DNA from: JBIOHP01 sp044449065
GTDB lineage: Bacteria; Bacteroidota; Ignavibacteria; UBA10030; SZUA-254
DNA: 64,000 bases
NCBI GenBank assembly: GCA_044449065.1
Contig: JBIOHP010000001.1
Span: 200,395-264,394 of the forward strand
Direction of reading: 5' to 3'
Under the pieces are notes generated by a model that was not told the origin of the DNA, did not search any database, and saw nothing but the letters and a program-made list of their open reading frames with translations. A program made the translations under genes and the position numbers. Shown piece after piece: positions 46,424 through 53,308 of this stretch; the stretch's first letter is position 1; each line of letters opens with the position of its first letter.

Positions 46424-46918
46424 ATGAGATTACCATTAACAAGTATCATTATGACTCACACCCCCGAACAAAATCTAGAAAAGTTAGGTATAATACTCCC
46501 GGACGCCTCACAACCGATAGCCACCTATGTAAACTGTGTGAGAGTTGGTAATCTGTTATTCATGAGCGGCAAGGGACCCTTAAAACCCGACGACACGTAT
46601 ATTAAAGGCAAACTTGGGAAAGACCTCAGCATCGAGCAAGGATATGAGGCGGCACGTCTTGCAGCCCTATGCCATCTCGCTGTCCTAAAATCGGAATTGG
46701 GAAATTTAAAACGAGTAAAAAAGATCGTGAAAGTATTCGGGATGGTCAATTGCACCGATGATTTTACCGAGCAGCCCAAAGTTATTAACGGCTATAGCGA
46801 TTTAATGGTCGCTGTTTTTGAAGATAAAGGTAGACACGCCCGCAGCGCAGTCGGGATAAATGCCCTGCCGATGAATATCGCGGTTGAGGTGGAGGTTATT
46901 GTGGAGGTGGAAATTTGA
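46424..46918 (+). CDS. RidA (YjgF/YER057c/UK114) family protein
   Basis: A 164-residue member of the imine deaminase family, which hydrolyses reactive enamine/imine intermediates from PLP enzymes. NCVRVGNLLFMSGKGPLKPD near the middle and ARSAVGINALPMNIAVEVEV at the end, with the substrate-binding Arg, are typical of the longer YjgH/PA0814-like subgroup. The ATG at 46424 follows GAGGGA; ATG at 46451 (MTHTPEQNLEKLG) is an equally plausible start that would give the usual 155-residue length. Coupled to a lipoprotein gene, with no metabolic clue. Confidence 0.85.
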   Translation: MRLPLTSIIMTHTPEQNLEKLGIILPDASQPIATYVNCVRVGNLLFMSGKGPLKPDDTYIKGKLGKDLSIEQGYEAARLAALCHLAVLKSELGNLKRVKKIVKVFGMVNCTDDFTEQPKVINGYSDLMVAVFEDKGRHARSAVGINALPMNIAVEVEVIVEVEI

Positions 46919-47021
46919 ATAATTAGTTTATCGAGTTATTGGTAACATCTCAGTACGACCGACAAAGGAAATCATTGTAACATAATATTGAGCGACACTA
47001 TCAACATGCTTAACGCAATAT

Positions 47022-48017
47022 TTAGAAATGTGATTCCATTGTCGACTTCCTCCGTTTAGCCATGTCGGTTGTATCGATTTTAATGTTCTGCACAACGGTT
47101 GCCTGTTCGGCTATTAGTTCAATGATTGGATTGTCAGTAAGCTTCCCCTGCCAGTAATTGTTAGCCGCTTCTTCCATTTTGCTTAATAAACCGTATTCTC
47201 TTTCTGCGATTCCGAGCCAATTCCAATCAGCGCGATGAAATCGTTTGGTTAGATCTATCTCAACCTCGTAAAGATAGCCATTCCCTCGCCTCGCTATCAA
47301 ATTGAGAGCATCACTTTTCTCTTCGTAAAGATATGCAGCGTTTTTTCGTATAAGACAAGTATCTGGCCGTGTTTTCTCAAATATATCTTCGACCAATTTC
47401 TTTTTCTCATCTTGACAGTTAAAGAAATAATCGCTTGGAGGGACATTCTCGCCCGGCGAAAGCTTATTATGGTGAACACGAAATGCACCGGCAAAGTCTA
47501 TTCTTAGTAAGCCACAAAAGTATGATATAGGAAATTCATTTGGAGAAGTAATGCTTTTTACCTTTATGTCGTGTGGAGCGATATCCCTGTTAAATAACTC
47601 TATTCCTCGGGACCAATCCTCGTTCCCCGGATTTTTCGTGGTAAATATCAATAACCAGCGTTTACCTCCAGGAATTCCTTTAAGTTTTTCAACATCGAAT
47701 AGAATCCCGTTTTTACGGTCACCAAAATATCCCGTGGCGTTCCATGTATTTTGCTTCTGTTTACCAATGAGCCAATGTTTAAGTTCAATGCGATGGGTTA
47801 TTTGATCGATGGAAATTTCCAAATCAATCTTCCTTCCATTAAAGTCAACCTCACGATTCAGATAATCGATTTTATATCCGAATGACGGGCTGGAAAGAAG
47901 TGTTAGTAATTCTCCTTTGAACCATCCTTCGCATTGAAAAGCAAGCTCGGAAAATGTTTTGAGCCGATCACTTAGCCCTTCGAAATGTGAACAAATTAAG
48001 GGTAATAATTTTTCCAT
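47022..48017 (-). CDS. Orphan protein with PD-(D/E)XK-nuclease-like motif
   Basis: A 331-residue soluble protein of no recognised family. Near residues 55-78 the pattern EVDFNGRKIDLEISID then HRIELKHWLIG gives a D-x(n)-E-L-K arrangement on adjacent strands, as in the restriction-endonuclease-like fold, and KRWLLIFTT further on would be the next core strand. The C-terminal half (KTRPDTCLIRKNAAYLYEEK, VEIDLTKRFHRADWNWLGI) is mixed alpha/beta. No methyltransferase, helicase or transposase is adjacent. It could be a lone nuclease of a defence or repair system; this is inference from a short motif. Confidence 0.5.
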   Translation of the reverse strand: MEKLLPLICSHFEGLSDRLKTFSELAFQCEGWFKGELLTLLSSPSFGYKIDYLNREVDFNGRKIDLEISIDQITHRIELKHWLIGKQKQNTWNATGYFGDRKNGILFDVEKLKGIPGGKRWLLIFTTKNPGNEDWSRGIELFNRDIAPHDIKVKSITSPNEFPISYFCGLLRIDFAGAFRVHHNKLSPGENVPPSDYFFNCQDEKKKLVEDIFEKTRPDTCLIRKNAAYLYEEKSDALNLIARRGNGYLYEVEIDLTKRFHRADWNWLGIAEREYGLLSKMEEAANNYWQGKLTDNPIIELIAEQATVVQNIKIDTTDMAKRRKSTMESHF

Positions 48018-48153
48018 GCAAATTTCTCTCCATATTGTTTGGGATGGATACTCTTTGGCTTGTTTATGGTCCAGAAATTACTTTGTTAAAATGTTTATGA
48101 TCCTAATCGTGGTTTCTGACACCGAATAAAAAAATCAAACAACTCCCTCCCCT

Positions 48154-49251
48154 TCACACCAACATCTTCGCCAAAACAATTTTAAGTTTCTCAATGAGGA
48201 TTTTATTCTGTTCCATCGTCCCAACGGTGATGCGGATGCAGTTTGGCAATCCGAACGCGGTGAGTGGGCGAACGATTATGCCTAATTTGAGCAACTCGTT
48301 AAAGATGTGCTGAACTTCGTCCGCGCTTTCTCTCACCACCATGATAAAATTGGCGCTGGATGGGACGGTGTGCATATCGAGCGCGTTCAAAGCGTCGGTA
48401 AGATAACTCATTCCCTCTGTATTAACTTCGAGGGAACGCTTCAGAAAATCTGTATCGGTTAAAGCCGCCATGCCTGCCGCCTGCGCGAGTGTGCTCGGCT
48501 CAAACGGCAATTTCACCTTCAACAGGTTGCCGATAAGCTCTTCATGCGCAAATCCATAACCGATTCTCACCCCCGCCAATCCGTACGCTTTCGAGAATGT
48601 CCTCAGCGTAATCACATTATCATAGCGGTAGTTCATCGAGTCGGGGTATTCCGGATTATCTTTGGCGTATTCAAAATATGCTTCATCGAGGATAATTAAC
48701 ACCCGTTCCGGTACCGATTTGTAAAACTCATCGAATTCTTTCCGTGTAAATATTGATCCGGTGGGATTATTGGGATTTGCCAGGTAGATGATTTTTGTAT
48801 ACTCGTTTATTTTTTTCGCGATTGCGGGGAGATCATAATGCCAGTCCCGGTACGGTACTGTGGTGTATTTTACCCCGCGCGATTTAGCTAATACCTGGAA
48901 GCCGATAAACGCCGATTCGGTCGTCAATACTTCGTCATCATCGCAGAGGAAAGCGCGGATGATGTTGGACATGATCCCTTCCGAGCCGCTGCCGGTGATA
49001 ACATTGCCTATTTTCAGCTTGAATTTTCCCGCAAGCACAACCCTAAGGTCATAGCCACCGGTTGGGTAGAGATGCAGATCGTTGAAATGCTTCACCATTT
49101 CGGCGAGGGCTTTCGGCGAAGGTCCTAACGGGTTTTCGTTCGACGCCAATTTAATGACGTACGTCAACCCAAACTCGCGTTTTACTTCATCGATCGGCTT
49201 TCCCGCTTTATATGGTTGTAATGATGCAATATATTGTGGTACGAGAGGCAT
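48154..49251 (-). CDS. hisC: Histidinol-phosphate aminotransferase
   Basis: A 366-residue fold-type I PLP enzyme. I take the ATG at 49251 (MPLVPQYIASLQPYKAGKPI) since this is the conserved HisC N-terminus; the frame extends upstream to 49368 only through repeat DNA. LASNENPLGPSPKAL, LANPNNPTGSIF, VLIILDEAYFEYA, TLRTFSKAYGLAGVRIGYG (PLP Lys near 221) and RPLTAFGLPNCIRITVGT are all family blocks. It transfers the amino group of glutamate to imidazole-acetol phosphate in histidine synthesis; some members also act on aromatic amino acids. It is not next to other his genes. Confidence 0.9.
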   Translation of the reverse strand: MPLVPQYIASLQPYKAGKPIDEVKREFGLTYVIKLASNENPLGPSPKALAEMVKHFNDLHLYPTGGYDLRVVLAGKFKLKIGNVITGSGSEGIMSNIIRAFLCDDDEVLTTESAFIGFQVLAKSRGVKYTTVPYRDWHYDLPAIAKKINEYTKIIYLANPNNPTGSIFTRKEFDEFYKSVPERVLIILDEAYFEYAKDNPEYPDSMNYRYDNVITLRTFSKAYGLAGVRIGYGFAHEELIGNLLKVKLPFEPSTLAQAAGMAALTDTDFLKRSLEVNTEGMSYLTDALNALDMHTVPSSANFIMVVRESADEVQHIFNELLKLGIIVRPLTAFGLPNCIRITVGTMEQNKILIEKLKIVLAKMLV

Positions 49252-49361
49252 TGTAATGTTCAGATTTGTTTGTTCATGATACAGTGTCATGAAAAAGATA
49301 GTGAATGAACGGTTGAAAATCAATCCGGTGGGGATTAATCGGATATTAATATTCCCACGGC

Positions 49362-49449
49362 GAGTCACCCTGAACTTGTTTCAGGGTCTAAAAGTAAATA
49401 GATTCCGAAACAAGTTCGGGATGGCTCATTCTTACTCAATGGGTGACTC
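49362..49449. repeat. 88-bp palindromic repeat element
   Basis: GAGTCACCC at 49362-49370 is the exact inverse of GGGTGACTC at 49441-49449, and inside it GAACTTGTTTC (49372-49382) is the exact inverse of GAAACAAGTTC (49407-49417). The CCCTGAACTTGTTTCAGGG core is itself a palindrome. This looks like a small non-coding mobile palindrome upstream of hisC. Confidence 0.8.
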
Positions 49450-49524
49450 CCCCCTGAAAGTAAATTGATTTTTTGGCAGAAGTTAGTTACTATTGAGAAT
49501 ACTACACTTGAAAGGAAACTTCTC

Positions 49525-49947
49525 ATGGATATTATTCAGAAAATACAAATCAATGCCGATCCATCGACCATATATCTTGCTCTTACTTCACAAAAAGGGA
49601 TAGAAAACTGGTGGGCGAAGAATTGCGTTGTTGGATTGAAGGTAGGCGGCATTTCCAAGATGGTTTTTACAAAGGAAGGCAAGAAGATTGATATGCACTT
49701 CCGCATCGACGAGTTGCATACCGATAAAAAAGTCGTGTGGACATGCCTCCACAACACCAATCCCGCCTGGTTGAATACGCATATCAGTTTTGAGATCATG
49801 AATCATCATAAGCCATTTGAATTGATGTTTAAACATTCGAAATTTCCCGATGGCTATAAAAGCGATATGGAAAACCAAAGCTGGGGACATTTCCTTAACT
49901 CGTTAAAAAAATACTGCGAGACCGGCGCCGGCGAAGCGTGGGGGTAA
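49525..49947 (+). CDS. SRPBCC (START/AHSA1-like) domain protein
   Basis: A 140-residue protein. ATG at 49525 follows AAAGGAAA by six bases and is preferred to an upstream frame start at 49465. IQKIQINADPSTIYLALTSQ and KGIENWW are the typical beginning of AHSA1-like SRPBCC proteins, followed by VGGISKMVFTKEGKKIDMHF and VVWTCLHN, then NQSWGHFLNSLKKYCETG near the end. Such proteins bind hydrophobic ligands in a helix-grip cavity; the ligand is unknown. It is divergent from hisC with a palindromic repeat between. Confidence 0.85.
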   Translation: MDIIQKIQINADPSTIYLALTSQKGIENWWAKNCVVGLKVGGISKMVFTKEGKKIDMHFRIDELHTDKKVVWTCLHNTNPAWLNTHISFEIMNHHKPFELMFKHSKFPDGYKSDMENQSWGHFLNSLKKYCETGAGEAWG

Positions 49948-50084
49948 TAAATTTAGGTAATAAAGTGTCGTCAGAGAGATGATGTTTACCGATTACGTTA
50001 CCCCACCTGACAGGGAGGGGTCTCGATTCTTTGCATAGAGGGGGTGGGCGGAGTCTTTAACCCTCACCCCATAAGGATGTTTAG

Positions 50085-50175
50085 TTTGACATACTGCATT
50101 ATAACCCTCTCCCGGCGCGGGAGAGGGAGAACCTGGTCTCGCTTAACGCAAACACTTGCGGGGGTGAGGGTCAAA
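50085..50175. repeat. 91-bp element, copy 1
   Basis: Begins TTTGACATACTGCATTATAA and ends GGGTGAGGGTCAAA; the ends TTTGAC/GTCAAA and ACCCTC/GAGGGT are inverted. Inside, CCCTCTCCCGGCGCGGGAGAG is a GC-rich hairpin. A second copy of the same 91-bp length, with the first 32 bases nearly identical, lies at 52848-52938. Confidence 0.8.
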
Positions 50176-50342
50176 TACGATTTTGCACTCAACCAATCTA
50201 CTTTCTTCGGATGACCCTGTACACAATCTTGTTACGGATGGGGCCTCGATGCTTTGCATCGAGGGGGTGGGTGGATGGCGTAGCAACAATTAGACTATTT
50301 ATATATCCGCAACTGAATATTTTCCTTCGCAGATTATGTGTA

Positions 50343-50384
50343 CCGTCATTGCGAACCTGACCGCAGTCGGGTGTCGCAATCTCC
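50343..50384. repeat. REP element, CGTCATTGCGA family
   Basis: CGTCATTGCGAACCTGACCG and its partner CGGGTGTCGCAATCTCC make an imperfect palindrome ending in the GCAATCTCC signature. Related units are at 50541-50604, 61543-61636 and 63456-63500. Confidence 0.75.
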
Positions 50385-50540
50385 TTACTGCTATATTTGT
50401 CTGAGCTATATCATCTCTAAGATATGTTCCCATTTATTCCGCATGATCATTTTTATCAGAGGGCGGGGATTTCCAATTGTTTGTTGGTAAACCAAAATTT
50501 TAAAGTTCTATCTTTTCGTATAAATTCTGATAGGAAAGTG

Positions 50541-50604
50541 GTGAGGAGATCGCGACGTCCGCCTCCCGCGAAAGAGATGGCGGCAGGCGGACTCGCGATG
50601 ACGG
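50541..50604. repeat. REP element, inverted orientation
   Basis: Begins GTGAGGAGATCGCGACGTCC and ends GGCGGACTCGCGATGACG. Read on the opposite strand it matches the unit at 61543 (GTCATCGCGAGTCCGCC at one end, GGCGGACGTCGC inside, GATCTCCTC at the other). It ends only eight bases before the stop codon of the hydrolase gene. Confidence 0.75.
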
Positions 50605-50611
50605 CATCCCA

Positions 50612-52495
50612 TTACCTATACACACTCACCGTTAAATACGACGCTCGCTTCGTCGAGTGATATACTCTCTGCACGGTTTTCTGAAAATCGGAATCTTTCG
50701 CGTGATAGATATCAAGAAACTTTCCCGGGTTCCGGTCGATCATGGGGAACCATGTGCTTTGCACTTGCACCATAATCCGGTGACCTTTCTTAAAATCGTG
50801 GAAAATATCCTGCAAGGGATATTCAAACGTTGTCGGTTTGTTTGGCGGTATCGGTTCGGGGTTTTCGATGCTGTTTCTGAATTTCCCCCGCAAAACATCG
50901 CCGCGAACGAGCATTTCGTACCCGCCTAATTGAACGTTGGGCATGTGACTGCTTGTATCTTTCATCGTATCTGGGAAAACGTCAATCACCTTTACAACCC
51001 AATCGCAATCTGTGCCGGATGTAGAACCCACAATATGAGCCGTTATTGGTCCGGCAATAGTCATATCATTCTTTAAGATGTCTGATTGGTATACCAGCAC
51101 ATCGGGCCTTCGGGCGACGAATCGTTGGTCTTCCACCATAAATGCCGCATTATACCAATGGCGGATTTCATTAGTGTAGGGAACGGGTTTATCGGGATTG
51201 CTCACATACTCATCGTATTCATTTTCGTCGGCTTTTGGCTGATCGAATGAAACGGCACCTTTACCCCCGAGAAATAATTTTTTCGATTCAAGATTTTGAG
51301 GGGGCCATTGATCGAATTTCATCCACCGGTCGGCGCCGGTTTCAAACACTACTGCAGCAGGTAAGTTTGGGTTTGCTTTTCCGCGAAGATAATAATCAAA
51401 GTATGGCACCTCAAGACTTTCTGCATAAAAGTTTGATACATTCATTCCGAATTTAATCGGACCGAGCGAATCGACGTCATTTCGCAGCCACCATCCATGC
51501 CCCCAGGGTCCCATTACCAGCGTGTGATTCCCGTTTGGGTTATCTTTTGTAATCTCGGCGGATAAATGGAGCGCCCCGAATAAATTTTCGGTGTCAAACC
51601 AGCCACCCACAACCATGGTGGCGGGAGTGAGGTTTTTTACATGAGGCAAAACATCCCGTTGCTGCCAGAACGCATCCCATTTCGGATGATTGCTAAACTC
51701 GTTCCAGAATGCCACGCTGTCGTGATAATATTTCGGATTGATATTGGATAACGCGCCGAGGTTCATAAAAAATTGATATCCATCGCTCGTTCCAAAAGTG
51801 AACCCATGAGAATCATGCTCTGTCGGCTTGGGGCGCTGCCAGCCGAAGTTTGAGTAAAAATCAAAAAAATGTGGGAGGAGAAATGCGCCGTTATGGATCC
51901 AGTCGTCTCCTTTCATCCACTCCGAAACCGGCGCCTGTGGCGATGTCGCTTTAACGGCAGGGTGGGCGCCAATTGTCGCCATCGTTGTATAAAAGCCCGG
52001 ATAGGACGACCCTTTCACGCCCACTTTTCCGTTATTGTGCGGTATATTCTTAATCAGCCAATCGATAGTATCGTAGGCATCGGATGATTCATCGATGTCG
52101 TTATTGCTTTTCTTTACCGGTATGTAAGGACGAACGTCGACAAATGTTCCTTCGGACATATATCTGCCACGGACGTCCTGATAGACCATGATATAATTGC
52201 GTAGAAAGTAATACCGCGAGAGATTACTCAAGCTTTTGTAATAATTATCCTTCCCATATGGACCTATACTGTAGGGAGTTCTTGTGAACATGATTGGGTG
52301 GAGTTCGCTTGTATCTTTAGGAACATACACAATGGTATACAGTTTTACCCCATCGCGCATAGGGATTTGATACTCATATTTCGTGAAACCTTCGCTGATT
52401 AGCAGTGAATCCGGTTTTCCAGACTGCCCGGTCATCCGACAACAGGGAAATATGACCATGACAACAAGAAGAGTGTACATCAGTATTTTACTCAT
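50612..52495 (-). CDS. CocE/NonD-type exported alpha/beta hydrolase (peptidase S15)
   Basis: A 627-residue exported hydrolase. ATG at 52495 begins a signal peptide (MSKILMYTLLVVMVIFPCC); an upstream frame to 52696 is only repeat DNA. YQIPMRDGVKLYTIVYVPKD is the family N-terminus, GVKGSSYPGFYT places the nucleophile Ser near residue 164 and the catalytic Asp and His are expected in VVGGWFDTENLFGAL and LVMGPWGHGWW. The C-terminal 250 residues form the jelly-roll PepX_C domain (GPITAHIVGSTSGTDCDWVV, HRIMVQVQSTWFPMIDRNPG). Family members cleave X-Pro peptides, acyl esters or beta-lactams; substrate unknown. CC near residue 18-19 could make it a lipoprotein. Confidence 0.85.
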   Translation of the reverse strand: MSKILMYTLLVVMVIFPCCRMTGQSGKPDSLLISEGFTKYEYQIPMRDGVKLYTIVYVPKDTSELHPIMFTRTPYSIGPYGKDNYYKSLSNLSRYYFLRNYIMVYQDVRGRYMSEGTFVDVRPYIPVKKSNNDIDESSDAYDTIDWLIKNIPHNNGKVGVKGSSYPGFYTTMATIGAHPAVKATSPQAPVSEWMKGDDWIHNGAFLLPHFFDFYSNFGWQRPKPTEHDSHGFTFGTSDGYQFFMNLGALSNINPKYYHDSVAFWNEFSNHPKWDAFWQQRDVLPHVKNLTPATMVVGGWFDTENLFGALHLSAEITKDNPNGNHTLVMGPWGHGWWLRNDVDSLGPIKFGMNVSNFYAESLEVPYFDYYLRGKANPNLPAAVVFETGADRWMKFDQWPPQNLESKKLFLGGKGAVSFDQPKADENEYDEYVSNPDKPVPYTNEIRHWYNAAFMVEDQRFVARRPDVLVYQSDILKNDMTIAGPITAHIVGSTSGTDCDWVVKVIDVFPDTMKDTSSHMPNVQLGGYEMLVRGDVLRGKFRNSIENPEPIPPNKPTTFEYPLQDIFHDFKKGHRIMVQVQSTWFPMIDRNPGKFLDIYHAKDSDFQKTVQRVYHSTKRASYLTVSVYR

Positions 52496-52626
52496 CGGTC
52501 GAATCCTATAATTGGTTTTCTGGTGAAAATAAAACTTGTGTAATATAATCGAAAAAATTAGGAATGCAATATTTGTTGTTTCTATCCATAAAAATTCCCC
52601 TCGGGAGACAGGGTATGTGTTTACCA

Positions 52627-52777
52627 GGATGTCATGGACCAAGAGTCTGTCCGAGAACTCGTAGTAGCGGGTCACCAGACCCGCGCAATTGCCCAATCGG
52701 ATTTAAAATAGCCGCCGATCTGGTGATCGGCTACTACAAAACATGGTTCTCGGACACACTCCCAATCCATGACATCC
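52627..52777. repeat. 151-bp palindromic element with 12-bp inverted ends
   Basis: GGATGTCATGGA (52627-52638) is the exact inverse of TCCATGACATCC (52766-52777). Further nested pairs are GTCCGAGAAC with GTTCTCGGAC and GTAGTAGC with GCTACTAC; the loop contains GTCACCAGACCCGC and the partly complementary CCGCCGATCTGGTGATCGG. No open frame, so a MITE- or REP-like element. Confidence 0.85.
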
Positions 52778-52847
52778 AATTTCAGTTTAACGGTCATGAT
52801 GTGGTTTATGACCACCGAGGTACCCTCACTTGATTAATAATTTTTCG

Positions 52848-52938
52848 TTTGACATACTGCATTATAACCCTCTCCCCGCGGGGAGAGGGCTGAGATGCAT
52901 TATCATAAAACAATCACTCAATACGGGTGAGGGTCAAA
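52848..52938. repeat. 91-bp element, copy 2
   Basis: Begins TTTGACATACTGCATTATAA and ends GGGTGAGGGTCAAA like the copy at 50085-50175, and has the same length. The central hairpin is CCCTCTCCCCGCGGGGAGAG, and the right half differs from copy 1 between the hairpin and the terminal GGGTGAGGGTCAAA. Confidence 0.8.
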
Positions 52939-53104
52939 GCAGACATTAAATTATTTCAATCTGAATTTTAATACTATAACTTGTCGGATCAGAATCCCCT
53001 CTGTTAGAGGGGTGGCTCCCGATCACAGCCGGGAGACGGGGTGGGTGTTTATCCAAACAAATACCTGATCCTAACCTTTGCTTTAATTCCAATCTCAATA
53101 CAGA

Positions 53105-53122
53105 GCAAAGCTGGTGCTTTGC
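53105..53122. repeat. GCAAAGC mini-hairpin, third copy
   Basis: GCAAAGC-TGGT-GCTTTGC followed by TGTACAAC; in reverse orientation it matches the copies at 38349-38414 (TTGTAyAGCAAAGC). The same small palindrome thus occurs at two distant loci. Confidence 0.75.
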
Positions 53123-53308
53123 TGTACAACTCCAATCAGTTTCGGGTTCATGGTGTTGACCATACTCGCCAAAGAAAAATATAGGTAAAACAATGTTAGG
53201 CAACTATATTTGTTGTTTCTCTCCCTAAAAATCACTACAATTTCTTCATGATTCTCTATGGAATGAAGGAAAATAGTTAAATTCTACCTGAACCCTCTGA
53301 TTCGTTTA

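Larger units (their letters stand above)
49948..50611. other. Repeat-filled intergenic region
   Basis: This 664-bp gap contains no gene I can support. It holds a CTCGATTCTTTGCATAGAGG-type element with the related GGCCTCGATGCTTTGCATCG (about 50021-50050 and 50240-50270), a 91-bp element (50085-50175) and two REP units (50343-50384, 50541-50604). A 78-codon frame over 50424-50660 runs through the REP and is rejected. Confidence 0.7.
52569..53232. repeat. 27-bp direct repeat bracketing repeat cluster
   Basis: ATATTTGTTGTTTCT occurs at 52569 and 53206, followed by ATCCATAAAAAT and CTCCCTAAAAAT respectively; 25 of 27 bases agree. The feature spans both copies and the repeat cluster between them. 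Confidence 0.7.
52496..53308. other. Repeat-filled intergenic region between divergent genes
   Basis: This 813-bp gap lies between the hydrolase and the 1173-residue outer-membrane protein gene. It contains a 151-bp palindrome, the second 91-bp element, a GTTAGAGGGGTGG-type element near 52995-53045 and a mini-hairpin at 53105-53122, all bracketed by a 27-bp imperfect direct repeat (52569-52595 and 53206-53232). No gene is supported. Confidence 0.7.

Noticed and set aside
49948..53308. Possible prophage or integrated element because of many repeats
   Set aside because: No integrase, portal, capsid or tRNA attachment site; ordinary chromosomal genes are interspersed.
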